Positions 1 through 5,558 of a DNA stretch of 6,241 nucleotides are shown piece after piece. The notes beneath the pieces were generated by a model. It was not told the DNA's origin, did not search any database, and saw nothing but the letters and a program-made list of their open reading frames with translations. The stretch spans positions 1 through 6,241 of the forward strand of contig JAGLHV010000087.1 in the NCBI GenBank assembly GCA_023143305.1. Direction: 5' to 3'. Both the position numbers and the translations under genes were made by a program. How positions within the stretch are numbered: the stretch's first letter is position 1; the number at the start of each line of letters is the position of its first letter. Source of the DNA: a bacterium (lineage in GTDB: Bacteria; CBDUZB01; JAGLHV01).

Positions 1-768
1 TTGAATTTAATCTGTGTGGGGTTAATTTTAGCGAAAAAACCTACTGTTAGTGTCACTCCCCGTAAAATAGAGATAAAAATTGCTGCAGGGGAGAAAATAG
101 AAGGGAGTTACTTTGTTCTTAATCAGAAAAAGGAAACTACAAAAGTTAGTATAAAATCAAGATACTGGTTTCTCTCTGATGAAAACAAAGAAATTAAGAT
201 TGCTGATTGGTTACAATTTGTTCCTTCGGAGTTTAAGCTTAAACCGGGGGAGAAAAAAGAAATAAAATTTAAGATTTCTATTCCGCAAAAAGCTAAGGGT
301 TTATTAATGGCTATGAATAGTTTTTCTCCTGAAAGCCCGGAAGAAAGTATGATTAATGTGGTGATTAGTGTTCCTTTATATGTTATAATTAGAGGGACTG
401 AAATTGTTAAAGCGAAAATTAGTAAAGTAATTATAAAAAAGTCTAAAATAAAAGAAAAAAAGAAAGCAGAAGAAGGGTTGTGGATTGCGGCGGAGATTGA
501 AAATAAAGGAAATATTCATCTACGCCCCCAGTGTGAAGCGGTTATTATAGATAAAAAAGGTAAAGAGATTAAAAGAATAAGACTTCGATGTAATCGTCCG
601 GTTTTTCCTAAACGAACGGAATTTTATCATGGGAGCTGGAAAAAAGCGGATTTAAAAAAGGGTAAATATAAAATGCGTATGTTTGTTGATTATGGTAATC
701 CGGAGGATATTCTTGAGAAAATGATCTCTTTTAAAATGAATAGAAAAGGAAAGATTATAATTTATTAA
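1..768 (+). CDS. PapD-like Ig-fold periplasmic protein, 5'-truncated by window edge
   Basis: The frame is open from the first base, so the gene very probably starts upstream. The first codon is TTG with no visible ribosome site, and the first ten residues (LICVGLILA then KKP) look like the end of a signal peptide. The visible 255 residues form two likely beta-sandwich domains. Residues 15-135 have the pattern VTPRKIEIKIAAGE, a tryptophan pair, then LKPGEKKEIKFKISIP and a closing VPLYVIIRGTE, as in PapD-like chaperone or Fn3-like folds. Residues 136-247 form a second sandwich with ENKGNIHLRP and a final KGKYKMRMFVDYG. A lysine-rich stretch (residues 145-157) links them. No cysteines, enzyme motif or membrane segment follow the signal region. 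Secretion to the periplasm or surface is inferred. A role as chaperone or scaffold for the surface proteins encoded downstream is plausible but unproven. The next gene lies 256 bp away on the same strand. Confidence 0.75.
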   Translation: MNLICVGLILAKKPTVSVTPRKIEIKIAAGEKIEGSYFVLNQKKETTKVSIKSRYWFLSDENKEIKIADWLQFVPSEFKLKPGEKKEIKFKISIPQKAKGLLMAMNSFSPESPEESMINVVISVPLYVIIRGTEIVKAKISKVIIKKSKIKEKKKAEEGLWIAAEIENKGNIHLRPQCEAVIIDKKGKEIKRIRLRCNRPVFPKRTEFYHGSWKKADLKKGKYKMRMFVDYGNPEDILEKMISFKMNRKGKIIIY

Positions 769-1024
769 AGGAAGTTAACAAAGACAGTTAGAAAACAGTT
801 TGATTGGTTAAATTGGTTTCAATTGGGTAAAAAATAAAAGATAAAAGACAGTTAAAGATAGTTCACAGATGACAGACAAAGGCAAAGGAAAAGACAAAAG
901 ATATAAAGACAGTTGAATTGGTTTAAATTGGTTAAAAGAAAAAGGTACATAGGCGCACAAAGGGAAAAGAAAAAGACGGTTAAAAGGCAGTTTAAATTGG
1001 CGGGTAAAATAAAAGGAGAAGGAA
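769..1024 (+). repeat. Intergenic array of short direct repeats (GACRGTT and ATTGGTT families)
   Basis: The gap is almost free of C on the + strand and is filled with two 7-base word families. GACAGTT-like words begin at 783, 794, 847, 857, 908, 975 and 986. ATTGGTT-like words begin at 803, 812, 822, 917, 927 and 996, of which four are exact. Neighbouring copies are usually 9-11 bases apart, about one DNA helical turn, and all lie in the same orientation. No convincing promoter, hairpin terminator or coding frame was seen apart from the ribosome site of the next gene. The antisense open frame across it has no start signal and is discounted. Confidence 0.75.
1013..1018 (+). promoter_or_regulatory. 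Shine-Dalgarno site for the ZU5/CTD protein gene
   Basis: AAGGAG lies six bases before the ATG at 1025. This fixes the start that precedes the signal peptide. Confidence 0.8.
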
Positions 1025-2188
1025 ATGTTTAAACGCAGCAGGAAAAAAGTATCGATAATTTTGTGTTTAGCAATGGGATTAAACATTATGTGTTTTTCTT
1101 GTTCTATGCTAATAGCTGCTACATTACAAACTATAAGTTCTGTTGCTTTGGTTTCCTTGATTCCTGAAGCGATGATAATGTTTGAGATTCCTTCGGAAGT
1201 TAATATAGTGGGAAGTAAGATTTATGTGGAAGCGGAAATTATGACGGAAATTACAATGGAGAAGGTATCTTTATATTATAAAAAGGTTTCCGAACCGGAG
1301 ACAAGCTATAGGGCAATTACCCGTGAGTTTACTCCTTCCCTTTCTACTTATGAATTTAAAGATTATATTCCGGGAGATGTAGTAACTACAGATGGGGTAA
1401 ACTGTTATATAGAGGTTGTTTATAGCGATGGGGGTGTTAGTACTAAAAGTGCGGCGCAGATTATAGCTGTAAATCCCAGTGTTACTAAGATTATCGGTCC
1501 TGAGGGGGGCACTATTGTTTTAGTAGATGGAAATCCTGAAGACGGAGAGGTGTGTCTTGAAATACCTGCAGGTGCGTTGGAAAGTGAAATAGAGATAACC
1601 TTTAGCCAGAAAGACCCGGCTGATGTTCCTGCGGGATTTGGTGTGGCCGGCAGTGTTAATCCGTTAGCAGTATATGAAATTTTACCGGAAAATATTGAGT
1701 TTAATTTACCCTATAAGTTAACTTTACTTTATTTTGATCTTAGCGGTGAAGTCAAAGAGGATGGGACACCTATTACCGAAGGGGAATTAAAAATTTTATG
1801 GTGGGATGGGTTTGAGTGGAGGTTAGTAGGAGGAACAGTGAATAGTGATTTAAATACAGTAACTACTTCTTTGGACCATAATACTTTATTTGCCGTCTTT
1901 CCGGCGTTAATTAATGAGCTTACTCATTGTCCCCGGCAAAGAATTATTACGCCCGCCAGTCAGGATGGCATAAATGATTATGCTTCTTTTGACGGGTTAA
2001 CCGATACGGATAATGTTTCCATTAAAATTTATGATGTTACAGGTAGAAAAGTAAGAACTATAGAGATAGCTCCTTATCAATGGGATGGACGCAATGACGA
2101 TAGTGATATAGTAGAGAGTGGTGTTTATATATATCAATATGAATACAATGGGAAAAAAGTAAGCGGAGTAATAGTCGTAGCGAAGTAA
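1025..2188 (+). CDS. Secreted ZU5-like protein with T9SS type B-like C-terminal domain
   Basis: A 387-residue exported protein. The basic N-terminus (KRSRKK) and hydrophobic stretch at about residues 9-32 form a signal peptide; cysteines at 23 and 26 do not make a good lipobox. Residues 52-150 look like an Fn3/Ig-like sandwich (VSLYYKKV, then IPGDVV and CYIEVVYSDGG). Residues 157-193 carry a ZU5-type motif, GPEGGTI followed by LEIPAGALESEIEITF. Residues 255-295 (LKILWWDGFEWRLVGG, then LFAVFPAL) are a module commonly found after such domains. The C-terminus, 305-387, resembles the gliding-motility CHU_C/T9SS type B signal: ITPASQDGINDYASFDG, KIYDVTGRKV, YQWDGRND, SGVYIYQYEYNGKKVSG, ending in lysine. 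The likely fate is outer-membrane export and surface attachment; no enzymatic motif was seen, so its activity is unknown. A PorV-like gene follows on the same strand. It could instead be a FlgD-like Ig domain without a sorting role. Confidence 0.85.
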   Translation: MFKRSRKKVSIILCLAMGLNIMCFSCSMLIAATLQTISSVALVSLIPEAMIMFEIPSEVNIVGSKIYVEAEIMTEITMEKVSLYYKKVSEPETSYRAITREFTPSLSTYEFKDYIPGDVVTTDGVNCYIEVVYSDGGVSTKSAAQIIAVNPSVTKIIGPEGGTIVLVDGNPEDGEVCLEIPAGALESEIEITFSQKDPADVPAGFGVAGSVNPLAVYEILPENIEFNLPYKLTLLYFDLSGEVKEDGTPITEGELKILWWDGFEWRLVGGTVNSDLNTVTTSLDHNTLFAVFPALINELTHCPRQRIITPASQDGINDYASFDGLTDTDNVSIKIYDVTGRKVRTIEIAPYQWDGRNDDSDIVESGVYIYQYEYNGKKVSGVIVVAK

Positions 2189-2250
2189 AAAAGACGGGTA
2201 AAAGACAGTTAAAAGACGGTTGAATTGGTTTTATTGGTTGGATTGGTTAA
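2189..2250 (+). repeat. Compact array of phased direct repeats after the ZU5/CTD gene
   Basis: Immediately after the stop codon, GACGGGT (2193), GACAGTT (2204) and GACGGTT (2215) occur at exact 11-base steps. ATTGGTT then occurs three times (2224, 2233, 2242) at exact 9-base steps. These are the same two word families, in the same order and orientation, as in the gap at 769-1024. No terminator hairpin was seen between the gene and this array. Confidence 0.8.
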
Positions 2251-2302
2251 AGGATAAAAGATAACAGCGAAGTTAAAAACAAAGAAAAAGACAAAAGAAT
2301 AG

Positions 2303-2353
2303 ATTCCTGCTTTCGCAGGAATGACTTGCCCAATAAAACTAGCGGGCAGGCAA
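2303..2353. repeat. REP-like double hairpin (short palindromic intergenic element)
   Basis: ATTCCTGC (2303-2310) and GCAGGAAT (2315-2322) form a perfect 8-bp stem with a TTTC loop. A second, weaker dyad follows: TGCCC (2327-2331) with GGGCA (2344-2348), or alternatively TTGCC (2326-2330) with GGCAA (2349-2353). Base composition is clearly more GC-rich than the surrounding gap. The ATTCCTGC-TTTC-GCAGGAAT form resembles short palindromes dispersed in many bacterial genomes. With no T tract after it, it is unlikely to be an intrinsic terminator. It separates two blocks of GACRGTT repeats, which suggests insertion between them. Confidence 0.65.
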
Positions 2354-2360
2354 AATAATA

Positions 2361-2392
2361 AAGACGGTTGGAAAAGACGGTTAAGAACAGTT
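2361..2392 (+). repeat. Second block of GACRGTT repeats upstream of the PorV-OmpA gene
   Basis: GACGGTT at 2363 and 2376 and AACAGTT at 2386 continue the repeat family beyond the hairpin element. The ATTGGTT partner words are missing here. Confidence 0.65.
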
Positions 2393-2402
2393 GAAGGTGT
2401 CA

Positions 2403-2410
2403 GGGGGGGG
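2403..2410 (+). repeat. G8 homopolymer tract upstream of the PorV-OmpA gene
   Basis: Eight consecutive G residues lie 36 bases before the chosen ATG at 2447 in an otherwise AT-rich gap. Such tracts can change length by polymerase slippage. Here the tract would alter the spacing of an upstream region rather than the reading frame, if the start at 2447 is right. Confidence 0.6.
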
Positions 2411-2430
2411 AGTAAAATTCGTAGTCAATG

Positions 2431-2438
2431 GGAAGTGA
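2431..2438 (+). promoter_or_regulatory. Shine-Dalgarno site that fixes the start of the PorV-OmpA gene
   Basis: GGAAGTGA lies eight bases before the ATG at 2447 and is close to the ideal GGAGGTGA. It favours this ATG over the in-frame ATG at 2321, which lies inside a palindrome, and over the GTG at 2435, which is part of the site itself. Confidence 0.7.
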
Positions 2439-2446
2439 ATAATCAG

Positions 2447-4033
2447 ATGGATAGGAGAATATTTAATAAAGTTAATTTAGCTGTTTTGGTTATTATGTTT
2501 TATATGTTATTGGTTTCTTTATCTGAAGCGGCTTTTAAAGATAGCGGTTGGGGAACAAGGTCGGCAGGGATGGGAGGAGCATTTACCGCAATAAGCGATG
2601 ATGCCTCTGCTCCTTTGTGGAATGCTGCCGGGATTGCCCAAATCAAACGCTGTGAAGCAAATTTTATGTATGCCCGCTTATTTACCGGGTTGAACTTGTA
2701 TGCAGGGGAGGAAAAGGTTGATTTAGGTTTAAATTATGGTGCTTTTGTTTTCCCTTTAAATAAAATAGGTAGTTTTGGAATGACCTGGGCTAATTTTGTT
2801 ACTACGGAATTATATGAAGAAAATACCTTTACCTTTTCTTATGCAAAGAAGGTCAATGATTTTCTTCCCCAGTTGATTCCGGCATTTTTTTTAGGGGTTA
2901 ATCTGAAATATTTAAATCATTCTTATACAACGGATGACCGGACAAGGGAAGACCCTGTTTTTATCGACGGCCATTCTAAAGGTAATTTTACCGGGGATGT
3001 GGGGGTATTAATAAAAGCTAACGGCAAAAAAGAGAAAGGTTTGTCTATTGGATTGATGGCTAAGAATATTACCGAACCGGATGTAGGATTGAAGACGGAA
3101 GATAAGGTGCCTTTGGAAGGAAGGTTAGGATTGGCTTATTATTTTGGAGATTGTAATTTTTTAAATGTTTTAGCGGTGGAAAATATTGTTTCTGCGGTAG
3201 ATGTTAGTTATAGGGATGAAGAGTTGATTGTTTATCTGGGTTGGGAAAGTTGGTTTGCCCGCAGGACATGGGGATTTAGAATCGGGGGAAATAATCGTGA
3301 GGTTACTTCCGGGTTTAGTTTTAATAATGAAACAATGGGAAAATTCGGGTTACAGTTTGATTATGCTTTCATCTGGCCGTTAGAAATAGAAGACACAAGT
3401 GGCTCACATCGTGCATCTTTAACCATCCGTTTTGGAGAATCACCGCAGGAAATAGAAACAGTGGCAATTAAGGAAGAGGAAAGAGCACGAAAGAAAGAGG
3501 AAGAGGAAGAAGAAAAACGAAGATTGCAGGAGTTAGCCGAGGGAGCAAAGGAAGATGCTCAGCGGGCAAAACGGGAAGCAAGAAGAGCCCGAATGGAGGC
3601 AACAAAAGCAAAGGCATTAGCTTCTCAGCGACAGGCACTTTTAGATGCTATTCGTAAAACGAAAAAGTTAGAAATAAGAAAAGAGAAAAAGAAAATAATT
3701 ATTACGGTAAAAGCTCATTTTAAATCGGGAAATGCAAAAATCAGCATATTGGATAAACCATCTTTAAATCAGGTGGTAGAAATTTTAAATAAATGTCCCC
3801 TTTATAAAGTAAGGATAGAGGGCCATACGGATTCAATCGGAAGGGCAGAGAATAATTTAAACCTTTCCCAAAAGAGAGCGAAAAGCGTATTTAATTATTT
3901 AGTAAAAAAGGGTATTAACAGAGGGCGGTTAAGTTGTTTGGGTTTTGGAGAAACAAAACCCGTAAGTTCTAATAAAACTAAGGTGGGACGGACTGAAAAC
4001 AGACGTGTGGAATTTGTAATTTTGACTGATTAA
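2447..4033 (+). CDS. PorV/UPF0164-like outer-membrane barrel fused to OmpA peptidoglycan-binding domain
   Basis: 528 residues from the chosen ATG; an upstream in-frame ATG at 2321 would add 42 residues with no signal-peptide character. Residues 1-29 are a signal peptide (DRRIFNKVN, hydrophobic core, SEAA). Residues 33-330 match the PorV/PorQ/UPF0164 type barrel: WGTRSAGMGGAFTAISDD then WNAAGIAQI, alternating aromatic strands, and a barrel-end strand HRASLTIRFG. Residues 335-405 are a highly charged Glu/Lys/Arg/Ala helix, probably a coiled coil crossing the periplasm. Residues 420-528 form an OmpA_C domain: FKSGNAKI, IEGHTDSIGRAENN, LSQKRAKSVFNYLVKKGI, and GRTENRRVEFVI. Asp462 and Arg477 sit 15 residues apart, like the Asp and Arg that bind diaminopimelate in Acinetobacter OmpA. 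It should span the outer membrane and grip peptidoglycan. A role as shuttle or anchor for the preceding CTD protein is inferred. A strong terminator follows. Confidence 0.88.
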   Translation: MDRRIFNKVNLAVLVIMFYMLLVSLSEAAFKDSGWGTRSAGMGGAFTAISDDASAPLWNAAGIAQIKRCEANFMYARLFTGLNLYAGEEKVDLGLNYGAFVFPLNKIGSFGMTWANFVTTELYEENTFTFSYAKKVNDFLPQLIPAFFLGVNLKYLNHSYTTDDRTREDPVFIDGHSKGNFTGDVGVLIKANGKKEKGLSIGLMAKNITEPDVGLKTEDKVPLEGRLGLAYYFGDCNFLNVLAVENIVSAVDVSYRDEELIVYLGWESWFARRTWGFRIGGNNREVTSGFSFNNETMGKFGLQFDYAFIWPLEIEDTSGSHRASLTIRFGESPQEIETVAIKEEERARKKEEEEEEKRRLQELAEGAKEDAQRAKREARRARMEATKAKALASQRQALLDAIRKTKKLEIRKEKKKIIITVKAHFKSGNAKISILDKPSLNQVVEILNKCPLYKVRIEGHTDSIGRAENNLNLSQKRAKSVFNYLVKKGINRGRLSCLGFGETKPVSSNKTKVGRTENRRVEFVILTD

Positions 4034-4038
4034 GAAAG

Positions 4039-4100
4039 AGGATGGTTCTATTTTTTAAATTTTAAAAAAATAAAACCGTTCCTTTTTTTTTGTTTTTTTT
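4039..4100 (+). terminator. Intrinsic terminator after the PorV-OmpA gene
   Basis: Left arm 4039-4056 (AGGATGGTTCTATTTTTT) pairs with right arm 4065-4083 with one bulge and one mismatch. The loop is about eight bases. The T9 run at 4083-4091 overlaps the last base of the right arm and is followed, after a single G, by T8. It starts six bases after the stop codon and should end the + strand transcript. Confidence 0.85.
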
Positions 4101-4102
4101 GC

Positions 4103-4131
4103 TTGATTTTATTTTTTTTTTATATTACAAT
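4103..4131 (+). promoter_or_regulatory. Sigma70-type promoter for the small orphan gene
   Basis: TTGATT (4103-4108) and TACAAT (4126-4131) are separated by exactly 17 bases. Transcription would start near 4138, leaving a leader of about 40 bases before the ATG at 4178. The surrounding T-rich sequence raises the chance of a fortuitous match. The location directly after a terminator and before a gene supports it. Confidence 0.6.
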
Positions 4132-4177
4132 AAATCTTGTAGTGTTTGGAATTTGAAGTATAAAAAGAGCCGGTAAA

Positions 4178-4633
4178 ATGTTTAAATTAGTTAAAAAAAG
4201 AAAAAATTTATTTTTTAAGTTGAGGATGATAGGTGTAGTTATTATCCTGGTGGGTGTTTTAGTTTCTGTACATACCTGGGCCTATGTGAATACATTATTT
4301 CTACCCAATGTTGTTTCTTTTCCTAAAATAATTAATAATTTTAATAGTTTTTCTAATAGATGCAGATTAATGTCTTTTGTTTTTTTTAAAAAACAGGTAA
4401 TTAATCGGGATTTTAAACAGGAAGATATTACTAATATAATCCTTGCTTCGAAGATAAATAAAGGAATTATTTCTCATTTGAAAATTAAAGATAAGTTGCT
4501 TCGCTCCCATCTGTTGAAGTTCTCTTTTGCCTCAGTAAGGTCTCTTTCCTTTAAAGAAGAAGCATATAATATTCACACTGTTCCCTGGCTACCTAATTTA
4601 AAAGGGGTTTCGGCAGTAGGTGGTGCTAGTTAA
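4178..4633 (+). CDS. Unrecognised small exported or membrane-anchored protein
   Basis: A 151-residue open frame that I do not recognise. The N-terminus is strongly basic (KLVKKRKN, LFFKLR), followed by a hydrophobic segment at about residues 17-36 (MIGVVIILVGVLVSV), which reads as a signal peptide or single membrane anchor. The remainder is lysine-rich and mixed helical (about 72-115) and ends in VPWLPNLKGVSAVGGAS. No domain or catalytic motif is visible. The ribosome site is weak (AGAG at 4166-4169, eight bases before the ATG). An alternative ATG at 4226 would keep the hydrophobic segment but has GAGG too close to it. The gene has its own candidate promoter and sits alone between a terminator and a convergent gene, whose 3' end it overlaps by 8 bp. 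It could be a degraded remnant or a spurious frame, but promoter and N-terminal pattern make a real gene more likely. Confidence 0.55.
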   Translation: MFKLVKKRKNLFFKLRMIGVVIILVGVLVSVHTWAYVNTLFLPNVVSFPKIINNFNSFSNRCRLMSFVFFKKQVINRDFKQEDITNIILASKINKGIISHLKIKDKLLRSHLLKFSFASVRSLSFKEEAYNIHTVPWLPNLKGVSAVGGAS

Positions 4634-5558
4634 ACTTCAGGAAAAAAGAAAGATGATGAGTTTGACCTAAATTGCCATGAGGTACCCAGGCATAATCTAA
4701 ATGGTATTTTCTCCAATTAAGGCCCAGTCCAAGAGATAATCCGGATAATTCATTAGATTCAGAGAGGGGATTAATTTTATATCCTCCGCGAAGGATAAGT
4801 AAATTACTTAAGATTTGTTCTCCGCCCAGGTGGTAACTGGGTTGGTTTATTTCCAACGGGAAATGAATGTCTATGGAAAACAAGGAATTATGAGCCGTTT
4901 TATAGGCGATACCGCCTTTAATGTTCAATGGCAGGGAATCTTCTTCTTTGACAAATTTAATTTTACCGATGATATTTTGTGCAACTAAACCAAAAGAGAG
5001 GTTATCGGAAGAAAGATATTTCATTCCTAAATCAAAACTATAAGTAGAAGCATTTTCTGCTTCAATTGTTTGTTTGATATATTTAATGTTATAACCCAAA
5101 AGAAATTTTTTTATTCTTCCCCCGTAAGAAAAAATAAAAGCAAGGTCTAAAGCATCAAAGGTTTTTCCTGTTTCTACGAGGTTATCATTGGAATCGATTT
5201 GGGTTTTGGGGATAGCATCCATACCCAAATAAGCTACGCTAAGCCCGATTGTTCCATAATGAAAATGGTTATCCTTTATAGGTTGGATATAACTGGAGTA
5301 GTTATATCCAATTTCTTCGAGCCATTGAATATAGGTAGTAGTTGTTTGCCGGGTTGTAATTTCACTTAATCCGGCAGGGTTCCAATAGCAGGAATTAGCA
5401 TCGTTGGCTACAGCAACAAAAGCTTCACCCATAGCGATAGGGCGGGCACCTATACCGATTTTTAAGAATTGAGCTCCTGTAGTGCCTATATTAGAGGTAA
5501 AACAAATTCCGCAGAACAAACAGAAATAATTTATTAGTAATAATAAAATAATTTTCAT
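4626..5558 (-). CDS. PorV/PorQ family outer-membrane barrel protein
   Basis: 310 residues, typical of the stand-alone family. Residues 1-21 form a signal peptide (MKIILLLLINYFCLFCGICF). The family signature follows at 26-67: TTGAQFLKIGIGARPIAMGE, then AFVAVANDANSCYWNPAGLS. The rest alternates short amphipathic strands (IGLSVAYLGM, LGYNIKYIKQTI, LSFGLVAQNIIG, LNIKGGIAYK, LILRGGYKI, LSLGLGLNW) and ends with the aromatic terminal strand HHLSFFLKFN expected of an outer-membrane barrel. In Bacteroidota, PorV binds the T9SS C-terminal signal of cargo in the outer membrane and passes it to the sortase PorU; related PorQ serves the same pathway. The start has a good ribosome site and overlaps the upstream CTD-protein stop as ATGA, so the two are co-transcribed and coupled. 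No sortase or PorL/M/K/N genes lie in the window, so a T9SS role is inferred from family and context. Confidence 0.88.
   Translation of the reverse strand: MKIILLLLINYFCLFCGICFTSNIGTTGAQFLKIGIGARPIAMGEAFVAVANDANSCYWNPAGLSEITTRQTTTTYIQWLEEIGYNYSSYIQPIKDNHFHYGTIGLSVAYLGMDAIPKTQIDSNDNLVETGKTFDALDLAFIFSYGGRIKKFLLGYNIKYIKQTIEAENASTYSFDLGMKYLSSDNLSFGLVAQNIIGKIKFVKEEDSLPLNIKGGIAYKTAHNSLFSIDIHFPLEINQPSYHLGGEQILSNLLILRGGYKINPLSESNELSGLSLGLGLNWRKYHLDYAWVPHGNLGQTHHLSFFLKFN
5283..5311. repeat. Perfect 12-bp inverted repeat inside the PorV/PorQ gene
   Basis: TTGGATATAACT (5283-5294) and its exact complement AGTTATATCCAA (5300-5311) surround a 5-base loop. Two further G-T wobble pairs extend the stem on the outside. 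It lies within codons for about residues 82-92 of the barrel protein (IGYNYSSYIQ), so the transcript would fold into a hairpin there. Confidence 0.8.

Noticed and set aside
769..1024. CRISPR array
   Set aside because: The repeats are only 7-10 bases, degenerate and separated by a few bases, with no 25-40 base repeat or unique spacer pattern and no cas genes.
808..1086. A 92-codon open frame on the - strand across the first gap
   Set aside because: It reads the C-poor repeat array in antisense, giving low-complexity Phe/Leu-rich sequence, overlaps the start of the real + strand gene, and has no ribosome site.
1047..1105. Lipoprotein signal in the ZU5/CTD protein (cysteines 23 and 26)
   Set aside because: Neither cysteine has a proper lipobox (Leu at -3 and small residues at -2 and -1); an ordinary signal peptide ending near AAT is more likely.
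2303..2322. Intrinsic terminator for the ZU5/CTD gene
   Set aside because: The hairpin is perfect but has no T tract after it and lies more than 100 bases beyond the stop codon.
2321..2446. 42-residue N-terminal extension of the PorV-OmpA protein
   Set aside because: The ATG lies inside a palindrome, there is no ribosome site before it, the sequence lacks signal-peptide character, and ATG 2447 has GGAAGTGA at 8 bases and leads directly into a signal peptide.
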